Source of the DNA: Sandaracinus amylolyticus
GTDB lineage: Bacteria > Myxococcota_A > Polyangia > Polyangiales > Sandaracinaceae
Length of the DNA: 64,000 nt
Direction: 5' to 3'
NCBI RefSeq assembly: GCF_021631985.1
Contig: NZ_CP070225.1
Coordinates: 6,200,001-6,264,000, forward strand
This document shows, one piece after another, positions 10,328-18,977 of this stretch. The position numbers were made by a program, and so were the translations under genes. Position 1 is the first letter of the stretch. Every line of letters begins with the position of its first letter. Under the pieces are notes generated by a model that was not told where the DNA came from, made no database searches, and saw nothing but the letters and a program-made list of their open reading frames with translations.

Positions 10328-11062
10328 GTGGCGGCCGCAAAGCGTCGGAACAAGAAGTCGTCCTCGAAGAAGCCCGCGAACGGACCTCCTCCCGAGCCGG
10401 TGGGGATCGTCGCGGCGATCTCGACGATCCCACGACCTTCCGAGCTCCATCGCGAGGCGGTCGCGCTGCATGTCATGGAGGCGATCCGCCGCGCGCGCGT
10501 TCGTACGTTCTCGTACGCCCGACGCGACGGGCACGCGCTCTTCCGGCTCGATCGGGGCAACGGCGATTGGCTGAAGATCGTCTTCGACGCGGGCCGGCAC
10601 CTCGTGCTCGGATTCGATCACGAGTCGCCGATCAGTCCGTTCCAGGTCGGTCACCTCTGGCCCGGTCTCTACGAAGGACTGCCCGACGACCTGCGACCGT
10701 TCGTGCTCGCGCCCGACGGCGAGGAGGCGTTCGCCGAGTCGGAGAGCGGGCCCGCCGTATTCGCCGCGGCGACGTTCGCGGCGTGGTGGACCGAGGGACA
10801 CTGGACGCACGGCGCGCTCACGCTGCCGGAGCTCGACGTGTTCGACTCCGACGGCGCCGAGCTCCTGCTCTCGTGCATGACGCCCCGCATCAAGCTGATC
10901 GAGGAGGGCGGCTGGGACGCCGGGCTCGTGGCGCGAATCGAACGCCACGAGCCGCTGGACGACGCGACGATCCGCGCGCTGCATCGCGACGCCGACGTGT
11001 CCGCGGTGCGCGAGGCGATGCGGACATCGGGGTACGGCGCACCGTTCCCATTCGCCGAGTGA
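10328..11062 (+). CDS. Hypothetical protein, Lys/Arg-rich N-terminus
   Basis: The protein has 244 residues with a GTG start. The first 25 residues are strongly basic and Lys/Ser/Pro-rich (AAKRRNKKSSSKKPANG), suggesting nucleic-acid or polyanion contact. The rest is a compact alpha/beta protein with conserved-looking aromatic patches (FSYARRDGHALFRLD, WWTEGHWTHG). No known family was recognised. There is no signal peptide or membrane helix, so it is probably cytoplasmic. The 84 bases between it and the preceding gene show no clear promoter. The start could be later, but the basic tail is in frame and has codon use like its neighbours. Confidence 0.7.
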   Translation: MAAAKRRNKKSSSKKPANGPPPEPVGIVAAISTIPRPSELHREAVALHVMEAIRRARVRTFSYARRDGHALFRLDRGNGDWLKIVFDAGRHLVLGFDHESPISPFQVGHLWPGLYEGLPDDLRPFVLAPDGEEAFAESESGPAVFAAATFAAWWTEGHWTHGALTLPELDVFDSDGAELLLSCMTPRIKLIEEGGWDAGLVARIERHEPLDDATIRALHRDADVSAVREAMRTSGYGAPFPFAE

Positions 11063-11108
11063 GCGGTGCGGCGCGGCCGCGCGCTCGACCGGGTTATCCT
11101 CGCGCGCG

Positions 11109-12044
11109 GTGAGCGGGACAGAGGGCGACGACGCGTTCGAGGCGCTGAGCGACTGCGCGGCGTGCCGCGTCGAGTCGTCGGTCGTCGAGCTCATCGCGGC
11201 GCGCGGTGGCGCGGGCGTGGTGCTCGAGAGCAAGTGTCGCCTCTGTCTGCGCGAGCAGCGCGAGGGCGCGCTGGTCTTCGAGGGCGAGCGCTTCGAGGGC
11301 GACGAGGCCGCCGCGCGCGCAGCGCTCGCACGATGGGCGCGCAGCGAGGGCGACGACGACGTCGAGCGCTTCGTGCAGGCCCACTTCGCGGCGGTCGGTC
11401 GGGGAGCCGGCGAGGGCGCCTCCGTGATCGCGGCGCGCCTCGCGCGCGGCGAGCCGGTCGAGACGAGCTTCGACGCGATCGCCTGGCTGTTCCCCGGCGT
11501 CGGCGCAGTGGGCGACGGAGGGAACGCGCCCGCGCCCGTCGACGACGAGACGCGCACGACCACGCCCTTCGTGCGCCACGCCCCGCAGGAGAGCGCGATC
11601 TCGATCCGACGCAGCCTCCCGCCGATCATCCCGACCACCCACGAGTCGATCCCGCTCCACAAGCAGCCGCTGCGCGTCTCGGCGCGCGCGCTCTGCGCGG
11701 TGATGCTCGCCGACGGACAGGCGAGCCCCGCGGATCGCGCGTTCCTCGACGCGACGTTGCGCGGGTGGGGCCACCCGCCGCTGCGCGACGACGACCTCGC
11801 GGTGTGGCGCCCGCACGATCTCCGCTGGCCTCACGATCCCCAGCTCGTGATCGAGGCGATGGCGCGCCTCGCGTTCGTCGACGGCGAGCGCGACACCACC
11901 GAGTGGCGCGTCGCGCGCGAGTTCGCGCGGGCCTGGGGCGTCTCCCTCGAGGCGCTCGAAGCACTCGGTGTCCAGCTCGAGCGCGAGCACCAGCGCGGCC
12001 TCCGCCGCGTCGTGTCCTCGCTGACTCGCCTATTCGTCCGCTGA
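11109..12044 (+). CDS. Zinc-ribbon plus TerB-like domain protein
   Basis: The protein has 311 residues and starts at GTG. Two Cys pairs near the N-terminus (CAAC at about 17-20 and CRLC about 30 residues later) form a likely zinc ribbon. A linker rich in Pro and Thr spans about 130-190. The C-terminal 115 residues are helical, with the pattern of TerB/DUF533-type domains (ALCAVMLADGQASPADRAFL and MARLAFVDGERDTTEWRVA), where the Asp-Gly turns usually bind a metal. TerB domains occur in membrane-linked stress and secretion systems. It lies 27 bases before the moxR gene and is probably co-transcribed with it. Confidence 0.7.
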   Translation: MSGTEGDDAFEALSDCAACRVESSVVELIAARGGAGVVLESKCRLCLREQREGALVFEGERFEGDEAAARAALARWARSEGDDDVERFVQAHFAAVGRGAGEGASVIAARLARGEPVETSFDAIAWLFPGVGAVGDGGNAPAPVDDETRTTTPFVRHAPQESAISIRRSLPPIIPTTHESIPLHKQPLRVSARALCAVMLADGQASPADRAFLDATLRGWGHPPLRDDDLAVWRPHDLRWPHDPQLVIEAMARLAFVDGERDTTEWRVAREFARAWGVSLEALEALGVQLEREHQRGLRRVVSSLTRLFVR

Positions 12045-12071
12045 ATCGAACCTCACGGAGCCATTCACCGC

Positions 12072-13046
12072 ATGAATCCTCGTCCCGCCGCCGTCTACGC
12101 GCCCGATGCCGAGCGCGCCGCGCGCGTCGCTGCGTTCCGACAGCAGTTCGACGGCGTCGTCGCCAACGTCGCCCGCGTCATCAAGGGCAAGGACGAGATC
12201 ATCCGGAAGGTCCTCCTCGCGATGACCGCCAAGGGCCACGTCCTCCTCAAGGACGTGCCCGGCACCGGCAAGACGATGCTCGCGCGCGCGCTCGCCGCGT
12301 CGATCGACTGCCGCTTCCGCCGCATCCAGTTCACGCCCGATCTCCTCCCGATGGACATCACGGGCACGAACGTCTTCAACCTCCGCAGCAAGAGCTTCGA
12401 GTTCCAGCCCGGTCCCGTCTTCACCAACCTCCTGCTCGCCGACGAGCTCAACCGCGCGACGCCGAAGACGCAGTCGGCGCTGCTCGAGGTGATGGCCGAG
12501 GGAACGGTCACGGTGGAGGGCACCACGCACCGCATGGAGCCGCCGTTCCTCGCGATCGCGACGATGAACCCGCTCGATCACGAGGGGACCTACGCGCTGC
12601 CCGCGGCGCAGATGGATCGCTTCACGATGCAGCTCTCGATGGGCTTTCCGCCGCCCGACGCGGAGGTCGAGATGCTCGACGTGCACCTCGCCGAAGATCC
12701 GCCGGTCGAGCACCTGCGCCCGGTCGTGCACCGCGAGGACTTCCTCGCGTGGCAGGCGACGGTGCCGCGCATCTTCATCGCGGAGCAGGGCAAGCGGTAC
12801 CTGGTCGAGCTCGCGAACGCGATCCGCGCCGACGCGCGCGCTCTATCGCCGCCCTCGCCGCGCGCGGTGCTCATGCTCGCGCGCACCTCGCAGGCCCACG
12901 CGATGAGCCAGGGTCGCGACTACGTCACGCCGCAGGACGTGCAGGCGATCGCGGCCGACGTGCTCGCGCATCGCATGGTCGTCAGCGGGAGCGACGTCGC
13001 GCACGGCTTCGTGCACGAGGTGCTCGCGAAGGTCCCGGTGCCGTGA
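12072..13046 (+). CDS. moxR: MoxR-family AAA+ ATPase
   Basis: The protein has 324 residues, the normal MoxR length. Walker A is DVPGTGKT (about 61-68) and Walker B is LLLADELNRA (about 120-129), followed by the family hallmark TPKTQSALLEVM. Sensor 1 is IATMNP and the arginine-finger region follows (ALPAAQMDRF). MoxR ATPases act as chaperones that mature or insert metal into partner proteins, typically with DUF58 and von Willebrand-type proteins. The DUF58 gene is the next one on this strand (13627) but is separated by a reversed lipoprotein gene. The upstream zinc-ribbon/TerB gene is 27 bases away. Confidence 0.93.
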   Translation: MNPRPAAVYAPDAERAARVAAFRQQFDGVVANVARVIKGKDEIIRKVLLAMTAKGHVLLKDVPGTGKTMLARALAASIDCRFRRIQFTPDLLPMDITGTNVFNLRSKSFEFQPGPVFTNLLLADELNRATPKTQSALLEVMAEGTVTVEGTTHRMEPPFLAIATMNPLDHEGTYALPAAQMDRFTMQLSMGFPPPDAEVEMLDVHLAEDPPVEHLRPVVHREDFLAWQATVPRIFIAEQGKRYLVELANAIRADARALSPPSPRAVLMLARTSQAHAMSQGRDYVTPQDVQAIAADVLAHRMVVSGSDVAHGFVHEVLAKVPVP

Positions 13047-13059
13047 TCGCAGATCACGG
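13041..13059. terminator. Short perfect hairpin between convergent genes
   Basis: An 8-base perfect stem with a 3-base loop (CCGTGATC-gca-GATCACGG) overlaps the moxR stop and lies just before the stop of the reversed lipoprotein gene. It has no T tract. A bidirectional transcript-end role is plausible from its position only. Confidence 0.4.
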
Positions 13060-13063
13060 CGGA

Positions 13064-13567
13064 TCAGGGGCGAGGCGAGTGGATCTGCAGGTTCCCGCGC
13101 GCGAGCGTGTCGCCCACCTCGTACACGACGACGTCGCCCCCATCGCCGCAGTCGTCGTCGTCGGACTCGCACACGACGAGCTCGTGCTCGTCGTCGTGCT
13201 CACCGCGATCGAGGATCGTGACCTGGTACGCGAAGCCGTCGTGGCCGTTCCAGGTGCCGGTGCCGTGGAACACCGCGATGCTCGGCTCCTCGCCGGGCCC
13301 GACGAGGCACACGACCTCCGACACCGTGCGCCCGTCGAAGCAATCGCCGTCGAACGTCACGTGGGTCCACGCGCCCTCGAAGCCGCCGCGCTCGAACGCC
13401 TTCGCCTGGCCACCGAACGCGCCCCCGACGAGCGCGCCGTCGCCCGGCTCGATCTGACCGCCTCCGGTGATCCAGCACGCGACGTCGCGCGGTGGCGCCG
13501 CCGGTCCCGCCTCGTGCCCCGCACACGCCGCGAGCGCGAGCGCCACGACCCACCGCGATCGCTTCAT
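13064..13567 (-). CDS. Small acidic lipoprotein
   Basis: The protein has 167 residues. The ATG complementary to 13565-13567 gives a lipoprotein signal (MKRSRWVVALALAAC), so the upstream in-frame start is rejected. The mature part is Gly/Asp-rich with the repeated theme ITGGGQIEPGDGA..FGGQAKA and a later GTGTWNGHDGFAYQVTILD. The segment resembles domains found in secreted post-COAP or pre-peptidase-like proteins, but no family was firmly recognised. A strongly acidic stretch (CESDDDDCGDGGD) may bind calcium. Four Cys residues could form two disulfides. The gene sits on the opposite strand between moxR and DUF58, an unusual interruption of that pair. Confidence 0.75.
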   Translation of the reverse strand: MKRSRWVVALALAACAGHEAGPAAPPRDVACWITGGGQIEPGDGALVGGAFGGQAKAFERGGFEGAWTHVTFDGDCFDGRTVSEVVCLVGPGEEPSIAVFHGTGTWNGHDGFAYQVTILDRGEHDDEHELVVCESDDDDCGDGGDVVVYEVGDTLARGNLQIHSPRP

Positions 13568-13626
13568 CACGAGCCGATCTACGTGCGGCGTTCTGCCCAC
13601 CAATCCCTCGGCAGGGGCACGCGAGC

Positions 13627-15387
13627 ATGAGCGCGCGCCCGCATCCGCTGATCTCGATGGCGAAGGTCGCGTTCCACCTCGCGGGGACCTTCGCGCTCCC
13701 GATCGTCGTGGGGCTCGTCGCTGCGCTCTTCCTCGAGGTCTCTCAGGTCGCGGAGACCGCGCCCACGCTCTTGCTGTTCACCGTCGTGTTCCTGTTCCCC
13801 GTCTTCCTGATGCAGCTCGTCGGCATCGTGCGGAAGACGCGCATCGAGGTCGCGCAGCTGCGCGCCGAGCGTCGGGAGCGAGGCGAGCCGATCGCGCTCG
13901 GCTTCGAGCGATGGATGGACGTGCTCGCGCGCCACGCCGCGGTGATCACGCCGCGCGGGTACTCGCTGCTCTTCGCCGGGCTCGCGTTCCTCGTCGCGGC
14001 GCTCGGCTTCCAGTGGGGCGATCTCGGGCTCGTCGCGACGATGGGCTTGCTCCTCTTCTACGGCGTGGTCGGCGTGACCTCGTTCCTCTCCGCGTTCCTC
14101 GTGCGTGGCTTCGCGCGCGAGGCCGAGCGACGTCGGGCGAACGTGCGCCGCGAGATGTCGCCCGCGGTCGTGCTCTCGGGCGAGCCCGGCGAAGAGCGCT
14201 TCCACCTGATCGGCGTGCCGGTGCCGCCCGGCTATCACCTGCTCGTCGAGGACGTGCTGCCCGACGAGCTCGGCACCGAGACGCGCCACGTGATCGGCGC
14301 CGGCGTGCGCACCCAGGAAGCGATCGTCAGCGGCAAGCTGCGCCGCAGCCCGCGCGGCCTCTATCGCCTCGGTCCCGCGACGATCGGCTACCAGGACGTG
14401 CTGGGCCTGACGCGCGTGTCGGTCGCCGCGGTCGCATCGTGTGAGCTCAAAGTACTTCCGCGCTTCCGGCGGCTCGAGATCGTCGAGCCACCGCGCAGCA
14501 AGCACCAGACGCCCGACGTCGTGGTGCGCCCGCATCGCTTCCCGCAGGAGGACTTCTTCCGGTTCCGCGAGTACACGCGCGGCGACGACACGCGACGCAT
14601 CCACTGGAAGCTCTCGGTGCGCGCCGGACGGCTCACACTGCGCATGCCCGAGTCGCGCGAGCAGTCGGTGCGCAACGTGGTGCTGGTGCTCGACTCGTTC
14701 CTTCCCGGGCGCGGGACCGGCGACGACGCGGTGGGCCTCGCCGACGTGCTCGACGCGCTCGTCGAGACGTGGGTCTCGCTCGCGGCGGAGCTCGTCGATC
14801 GCGGCGACGCGGTGACGCTCGTCGCGGCGGTCGACGATGGTCGCGGCGGGCGGCGGATCGAGAGCGTGTCGGGCCGCGCGCCGCGCACGCGCTGGCAGGA
14901 TCTCGGAGCGCGCGCGCGGTGGCAGGATCGTTTCGATCTGCCGGCGCTCCTCGAGAGCGTCGGGCCCGCGACCGACGGCGTCGCGGTCTCCGCGCGCTTC
15001 GATGCACCGCCGCCGCTGCCCTTCCAGGGCCAGCGCTTCACGTGGATCTATCGCAAGCCCGAGGAGGCGCTGGGCCCGCCCGAGCCCGGCTTCTGGACCG
15101 TCCATCTCGGCGGCGCGGGCCTCGGCACGCAGCTGCTCGCGTTGATCCGACTGCCCTTCCCGGTCGGCAGCGACGAGAACACGCTCGGTGCGCGCTGGCG
15201 TCGTTATCGGTTCGAGCGTGCACGCTACGACGCGCGGCAGCGGCTGCGCGCGCGGGTACGTCGCGGCGCGCAGAGCGTCGTCGCCGCGCTGATCGCGCGT
15301 GGGGACGCGGTGTACACGCTCGAGCCCGGGCCGATCGCGCATCGCCTCGTCGGCGTCTCGTCGGGAGCCGCCGGAGGTGTGATGTGA
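13627..15387 (+). CDS. DUF58 domain membrane protein
   Basis: The protein has 586 residues. Two hydrophobic hairpins lie at about 10-60 and 105-165. The diagnostic DUF58 block follows (FFRFREYTRGDDTRRIHWK), leading into a von Willebrand-like segment (VRNVVLVLDSF). DUF58 proteins work with MoxR ATPases. They are thought to be assembled or activated by them and often sit in loci for envelope integrity or protein export. The frame opens at 13492, but the ATG at 13627 follows the natural boundary, as the longer leader is Arg/Pro-rich and overlaps the reversed lipoprotein gene. Its stop overlaps the GTG of the next gene (GTGA), so the two are coupled. Confidence 0.88.
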   Translation: MSARPHPLISMAKVAFHLAGTFALPIVVGLVAALFLEVSQVAETAPTLLLFTVVFLFPVFLMQLVGIVRKTRIEVAQLRAERRERGEPIALGFERWMDVLARHAAVITPRGYSLLFAGLAFLVAALGFQWGDLGLVATMGLLLFYGVVGVTSFLSAFLVRGFAREAERRRANVRREMSPAVVLSGEPGEERFHLIGVPVPPGYHLLVEDVLPDELGTETRHVIGAGVRTQEAIVSGKLRRSPRGLYRLGPATIGYQDVLGLTRVSVAAVASCELKVLPRFRRLEIVEPPRSKHQTPDVVVRPHRFPQEDFFRFREYTRGDDTRRIHWKLSVRAGRLTLRMPESREQSVRNVVLVLDSFLPGRGTGDDAVGLADVLDALVETWVSLAAELVDRGDAVTLVAAVDDGRGGRRIESVSGRAPRTRWQDLGARARWQDRFDLPALLESVGPATDGVAVSARFDAPPPLPFQGQRFTWIYRKPEEALGPPEPGFWTVHLGGAGLGTQLLALIRLPFPVGSDENTLGARWRRYRFERARYDARQRLRARVRRGAQSVVAALIARGDAVYTLEPGPIAHRLVGVSSGAAGGVM

Positions 15388-16709
15388 GCGCGACGCGCGA
15401 GGCGTGGCGGCGCGACGCGAAGGAGCTCGCGCGCCCCGCGCTGACCTACCTCGCGTGGGTCGTCGTGATGCTCGCGATCTTCGACCTCGTGGTGCTCGTG
15501 CTCGACGGGTTCTCGGGCGAGGCGATGGTGATGCTCGTCGTCCTCGGCGTCTCGACGATCATCGGCGTGCTGATCGGTCAGGCGCTCGCGATCGCGCGGG
15601 TGCGCGGCTCCGCGCTCGGCTGCGCGACGATGCTCTGGTACGCGGGCAGCTGCGTCGTGAGCGGCGCGCTCGTCGCGGGCGGTCCGCTCGGCGGGATCGT
15701 GATCGCGCTGCTCTTCATGACGCCGATCTTCGTGAGCGGCGGCGCGTGGAGCCTCGCATCGAGCCGCGCGCTCTTCGCGGCGTGGGTGCCGGTCATCTAC
15801 GGCACCGGCGCGATGTTCGCGATCCTCGAGCGCGACGATCGCGTCGACGTCTGGGAGCAGGGCGACAAGTGGGCGATCTGGAACGTCACCACGTCGTTCA
15901 TCCTGTTCCTCACCATCGCGCTGCTGCTCGTGTACCTCGTGATGCGCGAGCGGCATCGGCTGCATCGATGGAGGAACGCGCCGCGCGCGCTGCTCGCGGG
16001 CACGGTGATCGAGCGCGGTCCCGCGCGCCCTCGGCTCACGGTGATGGGCTGGGCCGCGCTGATCGTCGTCGGGCTGATGCTCACCGCGGGCACGCTCTTC
16101 CTCGCGCCCTATCTCTTCCGCACCGGGCCCGAGGAGGGCGAGGGCGAGGGGAGCTCGCAGTCGCAGCAGCAGGAGAGCGAGCAAGAGGGCGAAGGCGAGC
16201 AGCAGGCCGCGCAGGGCGAGGGAGAAGGAGACGCCGCGGGACAGGCCGAGCGCGCCGCGCGCGCCCTCGCGCAGGCGGTGTGCCCCGCGATGATCGGGCT
16301 CCTCCTGATCGCGGCGATGGCGGCGATCGCGTGGAGGCCGGTGCGGCGCCTCGTGATCATCGAGGTGCTGCGGCGCCCGCGCTGGCGCGTCGCGCCGACG
16401 ACCCGCATCCGCATGGGCTGGCGCTTGATCGAGATCGCGCTCGGCGATCTCGGGATCGACGCCGATCCGAGCGTCGACGCGAGCGAGCTCGTGCGCCGCC
16501 ACGAAGCTGCGCTCGGCGCGATCGACGCCGAGCTCCTCGCGCGGCTGCGCGACGCGGCGACGCTGCGCGATCGGGTCGCGTACGCGCTCGCGCTCGAGCC
16601 CGGCGACGTCGAGCGCTTCGCGAGCGACGCCGAGCGCATCTGGGTGATCGCGTCGAACCGCATCGAGCTGAAGAAGGAAGCGCAGAACGCCTTCCGCGAC
16701 GTCGGCTGA
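15384..16709 (+). CDS. Polytopic membrane protein, DUF58 partner
   Basis: The protein has 441 residues with a GTG start overlapping the DUF58 stop. About seven membrane helices fill the first 240 residues. A Glu/Gln/Gly low-complexity loop follows (EEGEGEGSSQSQQQESEQEG, about 250-285), then another helix (MIGLLLIAAMAAIAW) and a cytoplasmic helical C-terminus. The tail loosely resembles DUF4129, which is common at the end of MoxR-DUF58-transglutaminase loci, but the match is weak and the transglutaminase core is absent. The acidic loop between membrane parts is unusual for the neighbours. Function is probably as a membrane component of the MoxR/DUF58 system. Confidence 0.75.
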   Translation: MSATREAWRRDAKELARPALTYLAWVVVMLAIFDLVVLVLDGFSGEAMVMLVVLGVSTIIGVLIGQALAIARVRGSALGCATMLWYAGSCVVSGALVAGGPLGGIVIALLFMTPIFVSGGAWSLASSRALFAAWVPVIYGTGAMFAILERDDRVDVWEQGDKWAIWNVTTSFILFLTIALLLVYLVMRERHRLHRWRNAPRALLAGTVIERGPARPRLTVMGWAALIVVGLMLTAGTLFLAPYLFRTGPEEGEGEGSSQSQQQESEQEGEGEQQAAQGEGEGDAAGQAERAARALAQAVCPAMIGLLLIAAMAAIAWRPVRRLVIIEVLRRPRWRVAPTTRIRMGWRLIEIALGDLGIDADPSVDASELVRRHEAALGAIDAELLARLRDAATLRDRVAYALALEPGDVERFASDAERIWVIASNRIELKKEAQNAFRDVG

Positions 16710-16766
16710 TCGCGGGGACCGTGAATCCCAGGCACGCCGGCACAGCCGGCACACGGTCACGCCTCT

Positions 16767-16795
16767 GGCGAATTCGCCGCGAATTCCGCAATTCG
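16767..16795. promoter_or_regulatory. AATT-rich repeat patch with 12-bp palindrome
   Basis: The palindrome GGCGAATTCGCC (16767-16778) is followed by two more AATT(C) blocks at about 16782 and 16790, close to one helical turn apart. Such AT-rich phased blocks stand out in this GC-rich DNA. They lie 55-85 bases before the start of the lipoprotein at 16851. A promoter or operator is possible but unproven. Confidence 0.3.
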
Positions 16796-16850
16796 ACGCG
16801 TGGCACGGAGCTCGCTCTGGAGCGCTCGCGACTTCGACAGGAGCTTGCCC

Positions 16851-17624
16851 GTGTCTTCTTCTTCTCGTGCGCTTCTCTTCTCTTCGTTCGCCGCGCTCGC
16901 GCTGGTCGGGTGCAGCTTCGATCTCGCGCTCGACGGCGACTGGTCGCGCGGCGAGCTCGGCCGCTCGCAATGGCAGATCGACGACGGCCTCTGTCCCGGC
17001 CTCGCCGGCGGATGCGCGTTCGACGTGCCGCTCGCGGTCGGCGCCAGCACGCGCGTGCACGTCGTCGGCGTCGACGGAGACACCGTGTTCGCAGAGGCCG
17101 AGGGCAGCGTTCGTCTCGGGCTCTACGACGTGATCGCGAACGACCCCGCCGATGCCTTCTTCGAGATCACGGCGGTGAGCGCGGGCGCCGGGACGCTGCG
17201 GCTGCGCGATCGCCTCACCGGCGAGGAGATCGATCGCATCCACGTCGAGGTGCGTGAGGCGACCGAGCTCGACTGCGGCGCGCTCGCGAACAACGACGAG
17301 GTGCTGTGGGACATGCCGCAGCTCGCGCCCAGCGATCCGATCGAGCTGCTGATGCCGGGCGTCGTCGCGTCGAGCGGGAGCAGCCCCGATGCCCAGCTCG
17401 TGTGCCGGGCGCGCGACGAGCGCGGACCCATGCTCTCGGCCGACGCGATCCGGTGGCAGGTGATCGAAGGAGCCGACGTGATCCAGCTCCGCACCGACGC
17501 GCTCTTCTCGTTCTCGCCGGTGCAGGGCGCGCGCGTCCGCTACGACGTGCTGCAGCGCGGTGACGCACGCCTCCGCGTGACGCTCGGCGACATCTCGCGC
17601 GAGCTCGGCGTGGTCGTGCGATGA
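16851..17624 (+). CDS. Lipoprotein with Ig-like strands
   Basis: The protein has 257 residues. The frame also opens at a GTG at 16800, but the GTG at 16851 has a good Shine-Dalgarno AGGAG seven bases upstream. It also gives a compact signal (a hydrophobic stretch ending LALVGC), so it is chosen. The mature protein has alternating short strands (TRVHVVGVDGDTVFAEAEG, GTLRLRDRLTGEEIDRIHV) typical of Ig-like repeats. Four further Cys residues may pair as disulfides. No family was recognised. It is separated from the DUF58 operon by 141 bases that include an AATT-rich patch, so it probably has its own promoter. Confidence 0.72.
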   Translation: MSSSSRALLFSSFAALALVGCSFDLALDGDWSRGELGRSQWQIDDGLCPGLAGGCAFDVPLAVGASTRVHVVGVDGDTVFAEAEGSVRLGLYDVIANDPADAFFEITAVSAGAGTLRLRDRLTGEEIDRIHVEVREATELDCGALANNDEVLWDMPQLAPSDPIELLMPGVVASSGSSPDAQLVCRARDERGPMLSADAIRWQVIEGADVIQLRTDALFSFSPVQGARVRYDVLQRGDARLRVTLGDISRELGVVVR

Positions 17625-17630
17625 GCCTTT

Positions 17631-17730
17631 GCCGGAGTGCTCGTCCCGAAGGTCCCGGACGGGAGCGCGCCGCGCGCGCGGACGGTAGGGACCGGCGGGC
17701 GAGCCGATGTTTTCGGCAATCTTCGAGCGA
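17631..17730. repeat. Dispersed repeat family B, single reversed copy
   Basis: Read on the minus strand, this stretch matches the 84-base unit repeated at 56244-56493: CGGCTCGCCCGCCGGTCCCT, then TACCGTCCGCGCG, a GC hairpin, CTCCCGTCCGGG and GACGAGCACTCCGGCA. The match also covers about 25 bases of flank before the unit (GATCG-CGAAGA-TG-CGAAAA). The GC hairpin loop differs and a few bases are changed. It sits between a lipoprotein gene and the stop of the Spx/ArsC-like gene. Confidence 0.85.
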
Positions 17731-18093
17731 TCAGCGCTTCGGGAAGAGCGCCTCGTACTGCTCTTCCTTGAACCCGACGAGCACCTTGCCGCCGTGGACG
17801 AGCACCGGGCGCTTCACGAGCTTGCCGTCCTCCGAGAGCCAGCGCGTGATCGTCGCGTCGTCCGTGGCGTCGATCTTCTCCTTGCCCAGCGCGCGATAGC
17901 TCTGACCGCTGGTGTTGAGCCACTTGCGCACCGAGAGCCCGCTCGCGGGGATCCACTTCGCGAGCTCGGCGGGCGTCGGAGGCTGATCGACGATCGGGCG
18001 CAGCGTGATCGCGACGCTGCGATCCGAGAGCCACTTGAGCGCCTTCTTGCAAGTGCCGCAGCCGGCGTACGAGAGCACGAGCGGAGTCGTCAT
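17731..18093 (-). CDS. ArsC/Spx-family thioredoxin-fold protein
   Basis: The protein has 120 residues, the usual size for the ArsC/Spx/YffB group. The N-terminus SYAGCGTCKKALKWL has a CxxC pair (Cys12, Cys15) on the first helix of a thioredoxin fold. Other family landmarks are the middle LSVRKWLNTSGQSYRALG and the late VKRPVLVHGGKVLVGF with its cis-Pro. CxxC members of this group resemble Spx/MgsR regulators, while arsenate reductases of this fold usually carry CxxS; function therefore cannot be fixed. There is no arsenic operon nearby. Its stop lies at the edge of a dispersed repeat, and it diverges from the SpoU gene at 18160. Confidence 0.85.
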   Translation of the reverse strand: MTTPLVLSYAGCGTCKKALKWLSDRSVAITLRPIVDQPPTPAELAKWIPASGLSVRKWLNTSGQSYRALGKEKIDATDDATITRWLSEDGKLVKRPVLVHGGKVLVGFKEEQYEALFPKR

Positions 18094-18159
18094 CGCGCCG
18101 ACTCTAGCTGCACGCCGGCACGCGACAACGCGCGCGATCCGCGGTACCACGGCGCGCCG

Positions 18160-18972
18160 ATGAAGCCGCGCCGTCCTCGCTCGCCCGATCGCCCGCGACC
18201 GCCCGAACGACAGGGCCCGCCTCGTCCCATCGCGGGCGCCGGCGACGAGGTCACGTTCGGGCTGCGGGCGGGCATCGCGCTGATCGCGAAGCGCCCCGGC
18301 GACGTGCTGCGGATCGCGTTCGCGCCCGCCGTGCAGGGCGAGCTCGGCGAGGTCCTCCGCGGGTCTCCGGCACAGCGCGTCGCATCGAGCGCGAGCGACG
18401 CCGAGCTCGCGCGGCTCTCGGGCTCGACGCATCACGAGGGGCTCGTCGTCGTCGCGCGCCCGCGTCGCTGGGTGCCCGCGGCCGAGCTGAGCGAGCGCCT
18501 GGTGCGCGGCAAGGGCGCTGCGGTCGCGCTCGATCGCGTGCGCAATCCCTACAACGTCGGCGCGATCCTGCGCACCGCCGCGTTCTTCGGGATCGACGCC
18601 GCGCTGCTCGGCGCGATCGCGCCGCATCCCGCGCTCGCGTCGGATGCGATCCGCGTGGCCGAGGGCGGCACCGAGCACCTCGCGCTCTCGCGCACCACCG
18701 ATCTCGCCGCGACGCTCGAGCGACTGCGCGGCGCGGGCGTGCAGGTCGTCGGCGCCGACGGCGCAGCGCAGACGGGCGCGCTCGGCTTCGCGTTCCGGCG
18801 CCCCGCGATCCTCGTGATGGGCCACGAGCGCGAGGGCCTCTCGCCGCGCGTGCGCGCGCAGTGCGACGCGATCGTCGCGATCCCCGGCAGCGGCGCGATC
18901 GAGTCGCTCAACGTCGCGGTCGCGGCGGGCCTGCTGCTCGGCGAGCTGGTACGCGATCGGCTGGTGGGCTGA
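18160..18972 (+). CDS. SpoU/TrmH-family RNA 2'-O-ribose methyltransferase
   Basis: The protein has 270 residues. After a basic Pro/Arg-rich tail (1-26) comes a substrate-binding domain, then the SPOUT knot. Motif 1 is LDRVRNPYNVGAILRTA, motif 2 is ILVMGHEREGLS and motif 3 is IPGSGAIESLNVAVAAG. These residues bind S-adenosylmethionine in a trefoil knot. The family methylates rRNA or tRNA; the exact site cannot be told from sequence. The basic tail is a likely RNA-binding addition. It diverges from the ArsC/Spx-like gene with a 66-base spacer. An ATG at 18160 is chosen because nothing upstream in frame looks coding. Confidence 0.9.
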   Translation: MKPRRPRSPDRPRPPERQGPPRPIAGAGDEVTFGLRAGIALIAKRPGDVLRIAFAPAVQGELGEVLRGSPAQRVASSASDAELARLSGSTHHEGLVVVARPRRWVPAAELSERLVRGKGAAVALDRVRNPYNVGAILRTAAFFGIDAALLGAIAPHPALASDAIRVAEGGTEHLALSRTTDLAATLERLRGAGVQVVGADGAAQTGALGFAFRRPAILVMGHEREGLSPRVRAQCDAIVAIPGSGAIESLNVAVAAGLLLGELVRDRLVG

Positions 18973-18977
18973 GAGAG

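Noticed and set aside
7259-11662. 1467-codon open frame on the minus strand
   Set aside because: It lies antisense to five well-supported plus-strand genes. Its translation is Arg/Glu/His-rich without domain motifs, the normal shadow of GC-rich coding DNA.
17731-18093. Arsenate reductase arsC
   Set aside because: It has a CxxC pair rather than the usual single catalytic Cys context and no ars genes nearby, so the broader ArsC/Spx name is kept.
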